Below are positions 28,066 to 38,382 of a stretch of 64,000 nt of DNA, piece by piece. Source of the stretch: Pseudonocardia asaccharolytica DSM 44247 = NBRC 16224 (GTDB lineage: Bacteria > Actinomycetota > Actinomycetes > Mycobacteriales > Pseudonocardiaceae). The translations under genes were made by a program, and so were the position numbers. The notes beneath the pieces were generated by a model. That model was not told the DNA's origin. It did not search any database and saw nothing but the letters and a program-made list of their open reading frames with translations. Numbering within the stretch: position 1 is the stretch's first letter; each line of letters opens with the position of its first letter. The stretch lies in contig NZ_AUII01000018.1 of NCBI RefSeq assembly GCF_000423625.1, positions 32,298-96,297 of the forward strand, read 5' to 3'.

Positions 28066-28518
28066 TCAGGCTGCGGCCCGCTGCCGCCGCTGCCAGAACT
28101 CGACATGCGCGGCGAGCCCCTCGTCGAACGGCGTCGGGGCGAGTCCGAACGTCTGTTGGGCGGCGCTCGAGTCGAGCAGGAACGGCCGGGTGAACTGGTG
28201 GCGGACCTCCTCGAGCTCCCGGATGAAGGGCACCGCGAGACCCATCGCGCGCAGCGCCCAGTGCGGCATGACGAGGATCTCCCTGGCCGGCACCCCGGCC
28301 AGCCGAGCGGCGTGGGCCGCGACCGCCCGCAGCGGCGCCGGCCGGTCGGTCGGAACGTGCCACGCCCGGCCCCAGGCCCGCTCGGCGGTCGCCTTCTCGA
28401 CGCCCTCGGGTCCGGATCCGCTGCGCGTGATCACCCGGACGTCGTGGCCCTCGTCATGCAGCAGGCGAGCGGTGGTGCCGCCGATCGCGCCGGCACCGAC
28501 GATGACGTGAAGCGACAT
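28066..28518 (-). CDS. NAD(P)-dependent epimerase/dehydratase with internal deletion
   Basis: 150 residues. The N-terminus is a good Rossmann start ([20 protein letters not shown], then [11 protein letters not shown]) and the C-terminus ([19 protein letters not shown] to [12 protein letters not shown]) matches the end of ~300-residue epimerases of this type, where the AWGRAWHVP segment normally follows about 150 residues later. The YxxxK active site and substrate pocket are missing, so an in-frame deletion joined the two ends. The ORF is open and has a normal ATG, but an active enzyme is unlikely. Divergent from the TetR gene at 28632. Confidence 0.75.
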   Translation of the reverse strand: MSLHVIVGAGAIGGTTARLLHDEGHDVRVITRSGSGPEGVEKATAERAWGRAWHVPTDRPAPLRAVAAHAARLAGVPAREILVMPHWALRAMGLAVPFIRELEEVRHQFTRPFLLDSSAAQQTFGLAPTPFDEGLAAHVEFWQRRQRAAA

Positions 28519-28589
28519 GAGCAGCCATCCAATCTGCGAGCAGCGCTCTCGGTCGCCCCACTGTCCACCCACCGGACCGCACAAGTCAA

Positions 28590-28619
28590 GAGCACTGATC
28601 TCGATTTTGCTCACTGCTC
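28590..28619. promoter_or_regulatory. candidate TetR operator in divergent intergenic region
   Basis: GAGCACTGA (28590-28598) and TCACTGCTC (28611-28619) form an inverted repeat with 8 of 9 pairs and a 12-nt spacer, midway between the divergent epimerase and TetR genes. Its position suggests autoregulation by the TetR protein and control of the epimerase gene. Confidence 0.55.
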
Positions 28620-28625
28620 TACACT
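28620..28625 (+). promoter_or_regulatory. possible -10 element of the TetR gene
   Basis: TACACT ends 6 nt before the ATG at 28632 and directly abuts the operator repeat. A transcript from it would be leaderless or nearly so, common in actinobacteria. No clear -35 is seen. Confidence 0.4.
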
Positions 28626-28631
28626 CGCCGC

Positions 28632-29306
28632 ATGTCCGCCACCGGAGCCCGCGCCCGCGTCCGGGCCGAACTGACCCGCGAGATCACCGAGGCCGCCCGC
28701 CGCCAGCTCGCCACCGAGGGCGCCGCGGCGCTCTCACTGCGCGCGGTGGCCCGGGAGCTGGGAATGGCGTCCTCGGCCGTCTACCGCTACTTCCCCAGCC
28801 GGGACGAGCTGATCACCAGGCTGATCGTCGAGGCCTACGACACGCTGGGCGCCGCGGTCGAGGAGGCCGAGGCCGCCGCCCCGCGCGCCGACCTGCGGGC
28901 CAGGTTCCGGACGGCCTGCCGCGCCGTCCGCACCTGGGCGTTGGCGCACCCGCACGAGTACGCGCTGGTCTACGGCTCGCCGGTGCCCGGCTATGCCGCC
29001 CCGCAGGTCACGATCGGGCCGGCGTCACGGGTCGGCGAGGTGCTGTGCCGGATCGTCGTGGACGGCCTCGCGCACGGCGTCCTCGAGCCGGGCGGACCGG
29101 AACAGACCCTGGAGCCGGGGATCGCCGAGCGGATGGGGCTGCCGGAGGGCGCCGCCCTGAACGCCCGCGCGATCCTGGTATGGACCTCGCTGTTCGGGCT
29201 GGTGAGCTTCGAGCTGTTCGGGCACACCCACAACGTCGTCGCGCGGCACGAGGCGTTCTTCGACACGGCCGTCGAGCAGTGGGCCGACCTGGTCGGCGTC
29301 CCCTGA
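28632..29306 (+). CDS. TetR/AcrR-family transcriptional regulator
   Basis: 224 residues. N-terminal HTH at about residues 15-62 (EITEAARRQLATEGAAALSL, then ELGMASSAVYRYFPSRDELI). The ligand domain has the WHG-type pattern (RAVRTWALAHPHEYALVYGSPVPGY) used by a subgroup of TetR proteins. It is divergent from the deleted epimerase gene, which was probably its target; a likely operator sits between them. It converges with sua5, 7 nt apart. The inducer is unknown. Confidence 0.9.
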   Translation: MSATGARARVRAELTREITEAARRQLATEGAAALSLRAVARELGMASSAVYRYFPSRDELITRLIVEAYDTLGAAVEEAEAAAPRADLRARFRTACRAVRTWALAHPHEYALVYGSPVPGYAAPQVTIGPASRVGEVLCRIVVDGLAHGVLEPGGPEQTLEPGIAERMGLPEGAALNARAILVWTSLFGLVSFELFGHTHNVVARHEAFFDTAVEQWADLVGVP

Positions 29307-29313
29307 TCCCGGA

Positions 29314-29961
29314 CTACCCCGAGACGATCTCACGGCCGAGCACCTCGGAGATCTCCGCGGACGGCACCGCCCCCTCGCGCAGGATCCGCGGCTCGTCCGC
29401 GGTGAGGTCGACGATCGTGGACGCGACGGGCGTGCCCGAGGGGCCGCCGTCGAGGTACACCGTGACCTGATCGCCGAGCTGGGCAGCCGCCTCGGCCGCG
29501 TCGGCGGCGGGCGGGGCGCCGGACGTGTTCGCGCTCGACACGGCCATCGGCCCCACGTCGCGCAGCAGCTCCAGTGCCACCGGATGCAACGGCATCCGCA
29601 GCATCACGGTGCCCTTGGTCATGCCGAGATCCCAGCTCAGCGACGGCGCGTGCGACAGGACCAACGACAACCCGCCGGGCCAGAACGCCTCGATCAGGCT
29701 GCGAGCCGCGTCGGGGACGCCGACGACGAGCCCGTCGATCGTCGACCACGACCCGACGAGCACCGGGACCGGCATGTCCGGGCCGCGATTCTTGGCGGCG
29801 AGCAGCGAACGCACCGCGGGGGCCGAGAACGCGTCACAGCCCAACCCGTAGACCGTGTCGGTCGGCAGCACGACGAGCTGCCCGGCACGCACGGCACGCG
29901 CGGCCGCCGCGAGGCCGTCGGCCCTGGCGTCCGGGTCCGCGCAGTCGAAGGTGGAACTCAC
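29314..29961 (-). CDS. threonylcarbamoyl-AMP synthase (Sua5/YrdC)
   Basis: Makes threonylcarbamoyl-AMP from threonine, bicarbonate and ATP for the t6A37 modification of ANN-decoding tRNAs. 215 residues, single YrdC domain: GQLVVLPTDTVYGLGCDAF, KNRGPDMPVPVLV, PGGLSLVLSHAP and SSANTSGAPPA are all typical. The GTG at 29961 gives VSSTFDCADP as N-terminus. It follows prmC after 28 nt in the conserved prfA-prmC-sua5 order. Confidence 0.94.
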   Translation of the reverse strand: MSSTFDCADPDARADGLAAAARAVRAGQLVVLPTDTVYGLGCDAFSAPAVRSLLAAKNRGPDMPVPVLVGSWSTIDGLVVGVPDAARSLIEAFWPGGLSLVLSHAPSLSWDLGMTKGTVMLRMPLHPVALELLRDVGPMAVSSANTSGAPPAADAAEAAAQLGDQVTVYLDGGPSGTPVASTIVDLTADEPRILREGAVPSAEISEVLGREIVSG

Positions 29962-29989
29962 GATCCCCGAGCCTACGACCGGCACGGAC

Positions 29990-30865
29990 CTATCCCCCCA
30001 GCGGGCGCCGCCGCGCCGTGGCGAACCGCGGGCGGCCGGCGAGATCGGGATGCTCCTCGACGTCGGTGAGCACCTTGCGCCTGCCGAGAAGCTCCGGGAC
30101 GGCCGCGCCATGGCTGTCGTCGTGCTCGATCCCGAGCCAGCCGCCGTAGCGCAGCAGCCCGGCGGCCGTCCCGATGACCGCGCGGATGATCTCCAGGCCG
30201 TCGGGTCCGCCGAACACCGCTCCCGGCGGGTCCCATTCGGCGACCTCCGGCGGCAGCGGGGTGCCGTCGGGCACGTACGGCGGGTTGCAGACCACGAGGT
30301 CGACGCGCGCCTCCAACTCGACGAGCAGATCGGGCCAGCGGACATCGGCCGCATGTAGCGTGACGCGCGTCCCGCCCACGGCGACGTGCCCGGTGATATT
30401 GGCCTGCGCCCAGCTCAGCGCCAGCGGATCGGCCTCCACGGCGTGCACCTGGGCCGCGGGACGGCTCGCCGCGATGGCCAGCGCGAGCGCCCCGGAACCC
30501 GTGCACAGGTCCACGACCAGCGGCTGCTCGATGTCGGCGATCCGGGCCAGCCCCCACTCCAGCAGCAGCTCGGTCTCCGGGCGCGGGGTGAACACGCCGG
30601 GCCCGACCGCCACCGTCACCGGGCCGAGCACCGCGCTGCCCAGCAGATGCTGCAGTGGCTCGCGGGCGGCCCGGCGCTTCACCAGCTTGCGGTAGTCCTC
30701 GACGACGGACCGGTCGACCAGCGGCACCATCATCAGCCGCCCGCGCTCCACCCCGACGACGTGCGCGGCGAGGATCTCGGCGTCGGCCCGCGGGCTCTCG
30801 ACCCCCGCCTCGGTCAGCATCCGCTCGGCCTCCAGCACGGCCAGCCGCAGCGGTTGCCGGGTCAT
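29990..30865 (-). CDS. prmC: peptide chain release factor N5-glutamine methyltransferase
   Basis: SAM-dependent enzyme that methylates the Gln of the GGQ motif in release factors. 291 residues: N-terminal helical domain ([28 protein letters not shown]) and a Rossmann methyltransferase domain with [14 protein letters not shown] (SAM loop) and [10 protein letters not shown] (NPPY catalytic motif). The ATG overlaps the prfA stop by 4 nt, so substrate and modifying enzyme are translated together. Confidence 0.96.
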   Translation of the reverse strand: MTRQPLRLAVLEAERMLTEAGVESPRADAEILAAHVVGVERGRLMMVPLVDRSVVEDYRKLVKRRAAREPLQHLLGSAVLGPVTVAVGPGVFTPRPETELLLEWGLARIADIEQPLVVDLCTGSGALALAIAASRPAAQVHAVEADPLALSWAQANITGHVAVGGTRVTLHAADVRWPDLLVELEARVDLVVCNPPYVPDGTPLPPEVAEWDPPGAVFGGPDGLEIIRAVIGTAAGLLRYGGWLGIEHDDSHGAAVPELLGRRKVLTDVEEHPDLAGRPRFATARRRPLGG

Positions 30866-31950
30866 CGGCCGGTCCCGCCCGCCACCGCCTCCGCGCGATC
30901 CGCGGCGGCCAGCGCGGCGAGCACGTCGTCGAGATCGCCGTCCAGCACCGCCGACAGGTTATGGGCCTTGTAACCGACGCGATGGTCGGAGATCCGGTTC
31001 TCCGGGAAGTTGTAGGTGCGAACCCGCTCCGACCGGTCGACCGTGCGGACCTGCGAGCGGCGCTGATCCGACGCCTTCGCCGCGGCCTCCTCCTCGGCCA
31101 GCGCCTGCAGCCGCGACCGCAACACCTCCATCGCCCGCGCCCGGTTCTGCAGCTGCGAGCGCTCGTTCTGGCAGCTCACGACGATGCCGGTGGGTAGGTG
31201 GGTGATCCGGACCGCGGAGTCGGTGGTGTTGACGCTCTGCCCGCCGTGCCCGGAGGAGCGGAACACGTCGACGCGCAGGTCGTTCTCGTCGATCTCGATA
31301 TCGGCGTGCTCGCCGGTGTCCGGATAGACCAGCACGCCGGCCGCCGAGGTGTGGATGCGACCCTGCGACTCGGTGACCGGGACCCGCTGCACCCGGTGCA
31401 CCCCGCCCTCGTACTTCAGCGCAGACCAGACGCCGTCCGCGACCGGGGCCCGGGACCGGACCAGCAGCGTCACGTTCTTGTACCCGCCCAGATCGGACTC
31501 GACGGCGTCGAGCACCTCGGTCACCCAGCCGCGGCGCTCGGCGTAGCGCAGATACATGCGCACCAGATCGCCCGCGAACAGGGCCGACTCCTCGCCGCCC
31601 TCCCCCGACTTGACCTCCATGACGACATCGTCGCCGTCGTGCGGGTCGCGCGGCACGAGCAGCTCGGCCAGCCTGCGCTCGAGCACCTCGACCTGTTCGG
31701 CCAGCTGGCTCGCCTCCGCGGCGAAGGCGGGATCCTCATCGGCGAGCTCGCGGGCGACGGCACGGTCTGCGCGGGCGGCGGCCAGCTCGCGCGCGACGGC
31801 CACGACGGGACCGATCTGGGCGTAGCGGCGGCCCAGCTTGCGAGCGGTCGCCGGGTCGGCGTGGACGGCCGGGTCGGAGAGCGCCCGCTCCAGCTCCGCG
31901 TGCTCGGCCAGCAGCGCGTCGAGCGACTGCGGGGCGGTCGATGCGGTCAC
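30862..31950 (-). CDS. prfA: peptide chain release factor 1
   Basis: Recognises UAA and UAG stop codons and triggers peptide release. 362 residues. The codon-reading tripeptide appears as PVT in [15 protein letters not shown] (the PxT motif of RF1), and the catalytic GGQ is in [17 protein letters not shown]. Length is standard. Overlaps prmC by 4 nt; a strong hairpin separates it from rpmE upstream. Confidence 0.97.
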   Translation of the reverse strand: MTASTAPQSLDALLAEHAELERALSDPAVHADPATARKLGRRYAQIGPVVAVARELAAARADRAVARELADEDPAFAAEASQLAEQVEVLERRLAELLVPRDPHDGDDVVMEVKSGEGGEESALFAGDLVRMYLRYAERRGWVTEVLDAVESDLGGYKNVTLLVRSRAPVADGVWSALKYEGGVHRVQRVPVTESQGRIHTSAAGVLVYPDTGEHADIEIDENDLRVDVFRSSGHGGQSVNTTDSAVRITHLPTGIVVSCQNERSQLQNRARAMEVLRSRLQALAEEEAAAKASDQRRSQVRTVDRSERVRTYNFPENRISDHRVGYKAHNLSAVLDGDLDDVLAALAAADRAEAVAGGTGR

Positions 31951-32002
31951 GGGCTCCTCCTTTCCGACGAGCTTTCCGGCGATGAACGGGTCCGGACACG
32001 AC

Positions 32003-32034
32003 GACGGCGCCCACCGAACGCGGTGGGCGCCGTC
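32003..32034. terminator. hairpin between rpmE and prfA
   Basis: 14-bp perfect stem (GACGGCGCCCACCG paired with its complement) with a 4-nt loop, starting 7 nt after the rpmE stop. No T-run on the minus strand. Likely a terminator or attenuator limiting read-through from rpmE into prfA. Confidence 0.75.
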
Positions 32035-32041
32035 GGTGACG

Positions 32042-32266
32042 CTACTTGCCGGCTCGCGTACCGCGCTTGCCGTAGCGCGCCTCGAAACGGGCCACGCGGC
32101 CGCCGGAGTCGAGGATCTTCTGCTTGCCGGTGTAGAAGGGGTGGCAGGCGGAGCAGACCTCGACGGTGATCGCGCCGCCGGCCCTGGTGCTGCGCGTGGT
32201 GAACTGGTTGCCGCAACCGCAGGTGACTTGGGTCTCGACGTACTCGGGGTGGATACCGGCCTTCAT
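32042..32266 (-). CDS. rpmE: 50S ribosomal protein L31
   Basis: 74 residues, the zinc-binding (C+) form: CGC near residues 16-18 and CSAC near 37-40, followed by [12 protein letters not shown] typical of L31. ATG at 32266 with GGAAGAAAT-like purine stretch upstream. Located between rho and prfA, as in other actinobacteria. Confidence 0.97.
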   Translation of the reverse strand: MKAGIHPEYVETQVTCGCGNQFTTRSTRAGGAITVEVCSACHPFYTGKQKILDSGGRVARFEARYGKRGTRAGK

Positions 32267-32400
32267 TTCTTCCTCTCCGCGTGGTCGCCGGGTCCCTGGT
32301 GCGGCTCGACGAGCGCGGCACCGAGGGTGAACCGGAACCGGGGTTGACGGCATATTGAACCATCCGGTACGTCGCGCTGTTCCCGGCGGCCGAGCCGTCC

Positions 32401-34581
32401 TCAGTCGTTATCGGCTCCCGGAGTGGACTTCGCCACCTGCATCAGGAACTCGATATTGGTCCGCGTCTTACGCAGCTGGGTGAGCAGCAGGTCGATGGCC
32501 TGCTGGTCGTCCAGCGCCGCGAGCACCCGCCGCAGCTTGACGGTCACCGCCAGCTCGTCCGGCGAGAGCAGCAGTTCCTCCTTGCGGGTGCCGGAGGCAT
32601 CGACGTCGATCGCCGGGAAGACGCGCTTGTCGGCGATCTTGCGGTCGAGCTTGAGCTCGGCGTTGCCGGTGCCCTTGAACTCCTCGAAGATCACGGTGTC
32701 CATCGTGGACCCGGTCTCGACCAGCGCCGTGGCGAAGATCGTCAACGAGCCGCCGTCCTCGATGTTGCGCGCGGCGCCGAGGAACCGCTTCGGCGGGTAG
32801 AGCGCCGTGGAGTCGACACCACCGGACAGGATGCGGCCCGACGCGGGCGCGGCCAGGTTGTAGGCCCGGCCCAGCCGGGTGATCGAGTCGAGCAGCACGA
32901 CGACGTCGTGACCCATCTCGACCAGCCGCTTGGCCCGCTCGATGGCCAGCTCGGCGACGGTCGTGTGGTCCGACGGCGGCCGGTCGAATGTCGAGGCGAT
33001 CACCTCGCCCTTCACCGACCGCTGCATGTCGGTGACCTCCTCCGGCCGCTCGTCGACGAGGACGACCATGAGGTGGCATTCCGGGTTGTTCGTCGTGATC
33101 GCGTTCGCGATCGACTGCAGCACCATCGTCTTACCGGCCTTGGGCGGTGAGACGATCAGCGCGCGCTGCCCCTTGCCGACCGGCATGACGAGGTCGATGA
33201 CCCGGGTGGTCAGCTTGCTCGGCTCGGTCTCCAGGCGCAGCCGCTCGTTCGGGTACAGCGGCGTGAGCTTGGTGAACTCCGACCGCTGCCGCGCGGTCTC
33301 CGGGTCGCGGCCGTTGACCGTGTCGACCCGCACGAGCGGGTTGAACTTCTGCCGCTGCTGCTCGCCCTCCCGGGGCTGACGGACCGCGCCGGTGATCGCG
33401 TCACCGCGGCGCAGCCCGTACTTGCGGACCATCGACAGCGACACGTAGACGTCGTTCGGGCCGGAGAGGTAGCCGGTGGTCCGGACGAACGCGTAGTTGT
33501 CCAGGATGTCCACGATGCCCGCCACCGGCAGCAGCACATCGTCGTCGCGCACTTCGGTGTCGACGTTGCCGGCCGCACCGCTGCGGTCGCGACCCCGGCG
33601 GCGGTCCCGGAACCGGCGTCCGCGCCGGCCGCGGTTGTCGTCGTCGTCTCCGTCGTCCTCGCCGCGGTTGTTGCGGTCGTTACGGCCCCGACCCGCGTCC
33701 CGGCTGCCGTTGTCCCGGCTGCCGTTGTCCCGGCTGCCGTTGTCCCGCTGGCCGGGGTGGCTGTCACGGCCATCGGTGTCGCCGCGCTGGCGGCGGCCGT
33801 CCTGACGTCCGGCGGGCTCGGCGCCGTTGGTGTCGGCCGAGTCCGGACGGCTCGTCGGCTGGCCCGCCCCGGGGTCCCCGGTCTCCGGGACGGTCTGGTC
33901 GGCGCGCTCGGCCCGGTCGGCATTGCGCCTGCGGGTCTGCCGGGTCCGGCGCCCGCCGTTCTCGGTCTCGCCGGGCGCCTTGGTGGCCGCCTCGGCGGGC
34001 GTCTCGGTAGGGGTCTCGGCCGGCACGGTCGCCGGCTGATCGGCGGCGGGGGTCGCCGGGGCGGCGGACTCGGCCGCTGGTTCCGCGGTGGACGGCCGCG
34101 GGGCCGGTGCCCCGGCCGGACGGGTGGCCGCGCGACGGCGCCGGGTGGTCGTCGGAGAGACATCCGGGGAGGCCTGCGCGGCGGGGGCCGTCGCGGCTTC
34201 GTTCCCCGAGGCCGACGACGCGGGCCGGTCCTGGGTGGACTCCGGGGCCGGCTTCTCGGCGGCGGGGCTTGCGGCAACGGCCCCGTCGACGTTCTCGGGC
34301 AGCATCGGCTGCTCCGCGGCCGTGCGCGGCGAGCGCGACCGGGTGGCCGTGCCGCCGCCACCCTGACGTTCCCTGATGGCGGCGATCAGATCGCTCCGCC
34401 GCATTCCTTCGGTGCCAGGGATGTTCAGCTCACCAGCAAGCTGGCGCAGCTCCGCCAGAACCATTCCGGACAGTCCGCCCCGTCGTTTCGCGGGGGTGCC
34501 GTTCGCTGCGTCCGAAGAAGTCCCAGCAGGCGCAGCGGACGCAGCGGCAGTCTCGGTGCTGACGAGATCAGTCTCGCTCAC
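32401..34581 (-). CDS. rho: transcription termination factor Rho
   Basis: Hexameric RNA helicase ending untranslated transcripts. About 726 residues, much longer than the 419 of E. coli, because the actinobacterial N-terminal insertion is present: after the Rho_N helix ([32 protein letters not shown], to about residue 75) come roughly 270 residues of Ala/Pro-rich and then Arg/Asp/Gly/Asn-rich disordered sequence, before the OLD-fold RNA-binding domain ([20 protein letters not shown]) and the ATPase with PPKAGKTM (about residue 478) and [13 protein letters not shown]. The GTG at 34581 overlaps a possible upstream small ORF by four bases. Confidence 0.97.
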   Translation of the reverse strand: MSETDLVSTETAAASAAPAGTSSDAANGTPAKRRGGLSGMVLAELRQLAGELNIPGTEGMRRSDLIAAIRERQGGGGTATRSRSPRTAAEQPMLPENVDGAVAASPAAEKPAPESTQDRPASSASGNEAATAPAAQASPDVSPTTTRRRRAATRPAGAPAPRPSTAEPAAESAAPATPAADQPATVPAETPTETPAEAATKAPGETENGGRRTRQTRRRNADRAERADQTVPETGDPGAGQPTSRPDSADTNGAEPAGRQDGRRQRGDTDGRDSHPGQRDNGSRDNGSRDNGSRDAGRGRNDRNNRGEDDGDDDDNRGRRGRRFRDRRRGRDRSGAAGNVDTEVRDDDVLLPVAGIVDILDNYAFVRTTGYLSGPNDVYVSLSMVRKYGLRRGDAITGAVRQPREGEQQRQKFNPLVRVDTVNGRDPETARQRSEFTKLTPLYPNERLRLETEPSKLTTRVIDLVMPVGKGQRALIVSPPKAGKTMVLQSIANAITTNNPECHLMVVLVDERPEEVTDMQRSVKGEVIASTFDRPPSDHTTVAELAIERAKRLVEMGHDVVVLLDSITRLGRAYNLAAPASGRILSGGVDSTALYPPKRFLGAARNIEDGGSLTIFATALVETGSTMDTVIFEEFKGTGNAELKLDRKIADKRVFPAIDVDASGTRKEELLLSPDELAVTVKLRRVLAALDDQQAIDLLLTQLRKTRTNIEFLMQVAKSTPGADND
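33699..33743. repeat. three 15-bp tandem repeats inside rho
   Basis: CCCGGCTGCCGTTGT repeated three times exactly, coding on the minus strand for DNGSR units (about residues 280-294) in the disordered insertion. Copy number could vary between strains. Confidence 0.9.
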
Positions 34582-34718
34582 GAAGATCCTTCCTGACCGA
34601 CCCGGGCCCATCTACCCAAGTCAGCGGATTCACAAACCGCCCGGACGGTGCGCCGGACGAAAGTCGGCAACGGGGCCGCGTAGCCGGCGACCGTCCCGAC
34701 GACAAGGACGACGACCAT
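34578..34718 (-). CDS. possible small membrane leader peptide overlapping rho start
   Basis: A 46-residue frame beginning at ATG 34718: MVVVLVVGTVAGYAAPLPTF then a basic, amphipathic tail ending ...GQEGSS. Its stop overlaps the rho GTG in the arrangement GTGA, so ribosomes finishing it could restart on rho. The hydrophobic start looks like a membrane helix. There is no strong ribosome site, and the frame is open further upstream, so this may be chance. If real, the role would be regulation of rho by coupling. Confidence 0.3.
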   Translation of the reverse strand: MVVVLVVGTVAGYAAPLPTFVRRTVRAVCESADLGRWARVGQEGSS

Positions 34719-34926
34719 TGCGACGGTCGCGGGGAAGAGGCCGCTCGGTCCGGAACCAGGTCCCGTTCGTCCCCTCCTGGGACTGAGGCGCAGATTCTGG
34801 CTCGAGGGCCACGCGGATGACGCGCGGATCGCCGTGCGCTGCCGAGGGTAGACGGTCGCACCTGGCCGCGGCAACAACCCCCACCCAACTCGCGCAAGGG
34901 CGTGTCGCGACACGGTTGCCGGCATC
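34582..34926. other. gap between thrB and rho
   Basis: About 345 nt, probably the rho leader and promoter region on the minus strand. The only candidate gene is the small frame at 34578-34718. No convincing hairpin terminator or riboswitch is recognised. Confidence 0.5.
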
Positions 34927-35847
34927 TCAGCCGATCTCGACCCGTGCCCCGGTCGCGTCCACGGGCAGCGGACGCACTCCGAAACCGCCCAGATCCAGAG
35001 CCTCGGGAAGGGTCCCGTCACTGGTCAGAGCCAGTACGGTCGGGCCGGCCCCGGAGATCGCCGCGGGCACGCCGTGCGCTCGGAGCGCGTCGACGACCTC
35101 CGCCGATCGGGGGTAGGCCGGGCGTCGGTAGCTCTGGTGCAGCCGGTCTTCGGTCGCCGCGAGCAGCAGTTCGGGCCGCTGGGTGAACGCGAGGACCGCC
35201 AGGGCGGTGCGGCTTCCGGTGAAAGCGGCGTCGGCCAGCGGGACCTGCTCGGGGAGCAGACCGCGCGTCGCCCTGGTGGACGACTCCGCCTCGGCGACGA
35301 GCGCCACCGGGTGGATTCCCGGATGCGTGTCGAGTCGTACAGCGTGGAACCGGGCCAGGATATTCCCGGGGGCCTGCTGGAACTGCTGGGATTCCCAGGC
35401 GATGACGAACCCGCCGAGCAGGCTCGCCGCGGCGTTGTCGGCGTGTCCCTCCATGCCGGCGGTGATCTGCAGCAACGTGTCGCGCTCGAGCTCAGGGTCG
35501 CGCCCGGACAGCACCGCGGCGGCCACCGCGCCCGCGACGGCGGCGGCGGCCGAGCTGCCCAGCCCGCGGGAATGCGGGATGGCGTTGCGGCAGCGCAGCC
35601 GCAGCCCGGCCGGCGCGTCGCCGAGGATCCGCCACGTGCGGCGCATCGTCGAGACCACAAGGTGCGATTCGTCACAACGGACCCGACCGGCGCCCTCGCC
35701 CTCGACCTCGACGCGCAGCCCGCTCGGCGCGGCACACACCTCGATCTCGTCGTAGAGCGACAGCGCCAGCCCGAGCGAGTCGAACCCGGCCCCCAGGTTG
35801 GCCGACGAGGCAGGAACCCGGACTCGAACCTCGGTCGGCCTACCCAT
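34927..35847 (-). CDS. thrB: homoserine kinase
   Basis: GHMP-family kinase phosphorylating homoserine for threonine synthesis. 306 residues: N-terminal VRVPASSANLGAGFDSLGLALSLYDE, the ATP loop PHSRGLGSSAAAAVAG (about residues 90-105) and the C-terminal ISGAGPTVLAL. Start shares one base with the thrC stop (TGATG). Last gene of hom-thrC-thrB. Confidence 0.96.
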   Translation of the reverse strand: MGRPTEVRVRVPASSANLGAGFDSLGLALSLYDEIEVCAAPSGLRVEVEGEGAGRVRCDESHLVVSTMRRTWRILGDAPAGLRLRCRNAIPHSRGLGSSAAAAVAGAVAAAVLSGRDPELERDTLLQITAGMEGHADNAAASLLGGFVIAWESQQFQQAPGNILARFHAVRLDTHPGIHPVALVAEAESSTRATRGLLPEQVPLADAAFTGSRTALAVLAFTQRPELLLAATEDRLHQSYRRPAYPRSAEVVDALRAHGVPAAISGAGPTVLALTSDGTLPEALDLGGFGVRPLPVDATGARVEIG

Positions 35848-36953
35848 CAGGACAGCTCGAGAGCAGCGGCGACGGCGCCGGGATCGATCGGCACGATCGT
35901 GGGCTCCGTCGCCGTACCGATGTCCGGTCCGTGCGGGGTGGACAGGGCGGTGTCAGGGTCCTTAAGCCCATGTCCGGTGACGGTGCAGACGACGAGCGAG
36001 CCGCACGGCAGCGTCCCGTTCGCGCTCGCCTGCAGCAGCCCGGCCACGCTCGCGGCGGACGCGGGCTCGACGAACACCGCCTCGCGGGTCGAGAGCAGCC
36101 GGTAGGCGGTGAGGATCTGCTCATCGGTGACGGCGGCGAACAGCCCGCCCGATTCGTCGCGTGCGGCGACGGCGGTCGCCCACGACGCCGGGGCACCGAT
36201 CCGGATCGCCGTGGCGATCGTCTCCGGGTTGCGCACCGGCTCTCCGGCGACCAGCGGTGCCGCGCCCGCGGCCTGGAAGCCGAACATCCGCGGCAGCCCC
36301 GTGATCAACCTGTCGGCGGCGTAGCCGCGGTAACCGCGCCAGTAGGCGGTGATGTTGCCCGCGTTGCCCACCGGAAGGCAGTGCACGTCGGGAGCCCGGC
36401 CGAGCTCGTCGCAGATCTCGTAGGCGGCGCTGGCCTGCCCCGCGATCCGGGTCGGGTTCACCGAGTTGACCAGCTCGATGGCCGGGTAGTCGGACGCGGT
36501 CTTGCGGGCGAGCTCGAGACAGTCGTCGAAGTTGCCGTCGATCTGCAGGATCCGCGCCCCGTGCGCGACGGCCTGGGCGAGCTTGCCCAGCGCGATCTTG
36601 CCCTGGGGCACGAGAACGGCGCAGCTCAGGCCGGCGCGGGCTGCGTAGGCGGCGGCCGAGGCGGAGGTGTTGCCGGTCGAGGCGCACAGCACGCCCTGCT
36701 TGCCCCCGGCAAGCGCCGCGGTGATCGCCATGGTCATCCCACGGTCCTTGAACGAGCCCGTGGGATTGGCCCCGTCCACCTTGAGGAAGACCTCGCAGCC
36801 GGTCAGCTCGGACAGGTGTGGCGCGGGCAGCAGCGGCGTCCCGCCCTCACCGAGGGTGACGACCGTCCACCCGGGCTCCACCGGCATCCGGTCGCGATAG
36901 GCCTCGACCACGCCGGGCCAGCGGGCCGCGGTGATCCCGGTCGACGCGCTCAT
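35847..36953 (-). CDS. thrC: threonine synthase
   Basis: PLP enzyme making threonine from O-phosphohomoserine. 368 residues. The PLP lysine is in [15 protein letters not shown] (about residue 69), with [18 protein letters not shown] and the phosphate-binding [12 protein letters not shown]. Overlaps hom by 4 nt and thrB by 1 nt. Confidence 0.96.
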   Translation of the reverse strand: MSASTGITAARWPGVVEAYRDRMPVEPGWTVVTLGEGGTPLLPAPHLSELTGCEVFLKVDGANPTGSFKDRGMTMAITAALAGGKQGVLCASTGNTSASAAAYAARAGLSCAVLVPQGKIALGKLAQAVAHGARILQIDGNFDDCLELARKTASDYPAIELVNSVNPTRIAGQASAAYEICDELGRAPDVHCLPVGNAGNITAYWRGYRGYAADRLITGLPRMFGFQAAGAAPLVAGEPVRNPETIATAIRIGAPASWATAVAARDESGGLFAAVTDEQILTAYRLLSTREAVFVEPASAASVAGLLQASANGTLPCGSLVVCTVTGHGLKDPDTALSTPHGPDIGTATEPTIVPIDPGAVAAALELS

Positions 36954-38311
36954 CCCGTCACCCCCAGCGCGCTCACCGAGCGACCGAGGTCCTCGACGCG
37001 CAGCACGCTCTCCACACCGTAGACGACGTCGAGGCCGCTGAGCGCCTCTACTGTGGAGGCGAGGGCCGCATCGGGCGCCGTGTGAGTGACGACGACGAGC
37101 CGCGCCCCGCCGTTGCCGTCGACCGCGCCGCCGCCGGTCTGGCGCACCGCGGCGATGCTGACCTGGTGGCGGGCGAACTCCCCGGCGATCGCGGCGAGCA
37201 CGCCCGCCCGGTCGGCGACCTCGAGGCTGACGTGGTAGCGCGTCGGGACCCCGCCGATCGACCGGACCGGCAAGCTCGCGTAGCTGGAGTCCCGGGGTCC
37301 GCGCCCGCCGATGACGCGGTTACGGGCCACCGCGACCAGGTCGCCGAGCACCGCGCTGGCCGTCGGGGCGCCGCCGGCACCCTGGCCGTAGAACATGAGT
37401 TGCCCGGCGGCGTCGGCCTCGACGAACACGGCGTTGAACGCGCCGTCGACGGCGGCCAGCGGGTGGCTCGCCGGGATCATCGCCGGATAGACGCGCGCGG
37501 AGACCGATTCGGGATCCCCGTCGTCGGAACCGGGGATCCGCTCGCAGATGGCCAGCAGCTTGATCGTGCAGCCCAGCACGTCGGCCGCCGCGATATCGGC
37601 GGCGGTGACGGCGCGGATGCCCTCGCAGTGCACGTCGGCGGCGGTGACCCGGGTGTGGAAGGCCAGCGAGGCCAGTATCGCGGCCTTGGACGCGGCGTCG
37701 TAGCCGTCGACGTCGGCGCTCGGGTCGGCCTCGGCGTACCCGAGCCGCGTCGCCTGTTCCAGGGCGTCGGCATAGCTCGCGCCCGAGACCGTCATGGCGG
37801 ACAGGATGTAGTTCGTCGTGCCGTTGACGATCCCTGCGACCCGGGTGATCCGGTCTCCCGCGAGCGACTCGCGCAGCGGGCGCAGCAGCGGGATCGCCCC
37901 GGCCACCGAGGCCTCGTAGTAGAGGTCGGCCCCGGAGGCGTCGGCGGCCTCGGCGAGGGTGGCCCCGTCCTCGGCCAGCAGCGCCTTGTTCGCCGTTATC
38001 GCCGACTTGCCCGCCTTGAGCGCCTCCAGCAGCAGCGTGCGGGCGGGCTCGATGCCGCCGATCACCTCGACCACCACGTCGACGTCCTCGCGCGTGACCA
38101 GCGCGTGCGCGTCGGTGGTGACCAGCTCCGATGGCAGTTCCGGATGCCGGTGCGGGCGGCGTACGGCGACGCCGGCCAGCTCGACCGGGGCTCCGACACG
38201 TGCCGCGAGGTCGTCCGCCTGCTCTGCGAGCAGGCGGACGATCTCGCTGCCGACCGTGCCGCAGCCGAGTAGCGCCACCCGGACGGGTGCGCTCTGGCCC
38301 CTGTCACTCAC
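36950..38311 (-). CDS. hom: homoserine dehydrogenase
   Basis: Reduces aspartate semialdehyde to homoserine at the Met/Thr branch. 453 residues: NAD(P) fold ([17 protein letters not shown]), catalytic domain with [21 protein letters not shown] and [13 protein letters not shown], and a C-terminal ACT domain ([20 protein letters not shown]) for threonine feedback. Intact and in the usual order hom-thrC-thrB after lysA. Confidence 0.97.
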   Translation of the reverse strand: MSDRGQSAPVRVALLGCGTVGSEIVRLLAEQADDLAARVGAPVELAGVAVRRPHRHPELPSELVTTDAHALVTREDVDVVVEVIGGIEPARTLLLEALKAGKSAITANKALLAEDGATLAEAADASGADLYYEASVAGAIPLLRPLRESLAGDRITRVAGIVNGTTNYILSAMTVSGASYADALEQATRLGYAEADPSADVDGYDAASKAAILASLAFHTRVTAADVHCEGIRAVTAADIAAADVLGCTIKLLAICERIPGSDDGDPESVSARVYPAMIPASHPLAAVDGAFNAVFVEADAAGQLMFYGQGAGGAPTASAVLGDLVAVARNRVIGGRGPRDSSYASLPVRSIGGVPTRYHVSLEVADRAGVLAAIAGEFARHQVSIAAVRQTGGGAVDGNGGARLVVVTHTAPDAALASTVEALSGLDVVYGVESVLRVEDLGRSVSALGVTG

Positions 38312-38382
38312 TGGATCTCCCTGATGTCCCTGCCGGTGTGCTCCGGCCCCGGTTCATGCTCGCTCACCGGCCCGGGCCGGCC

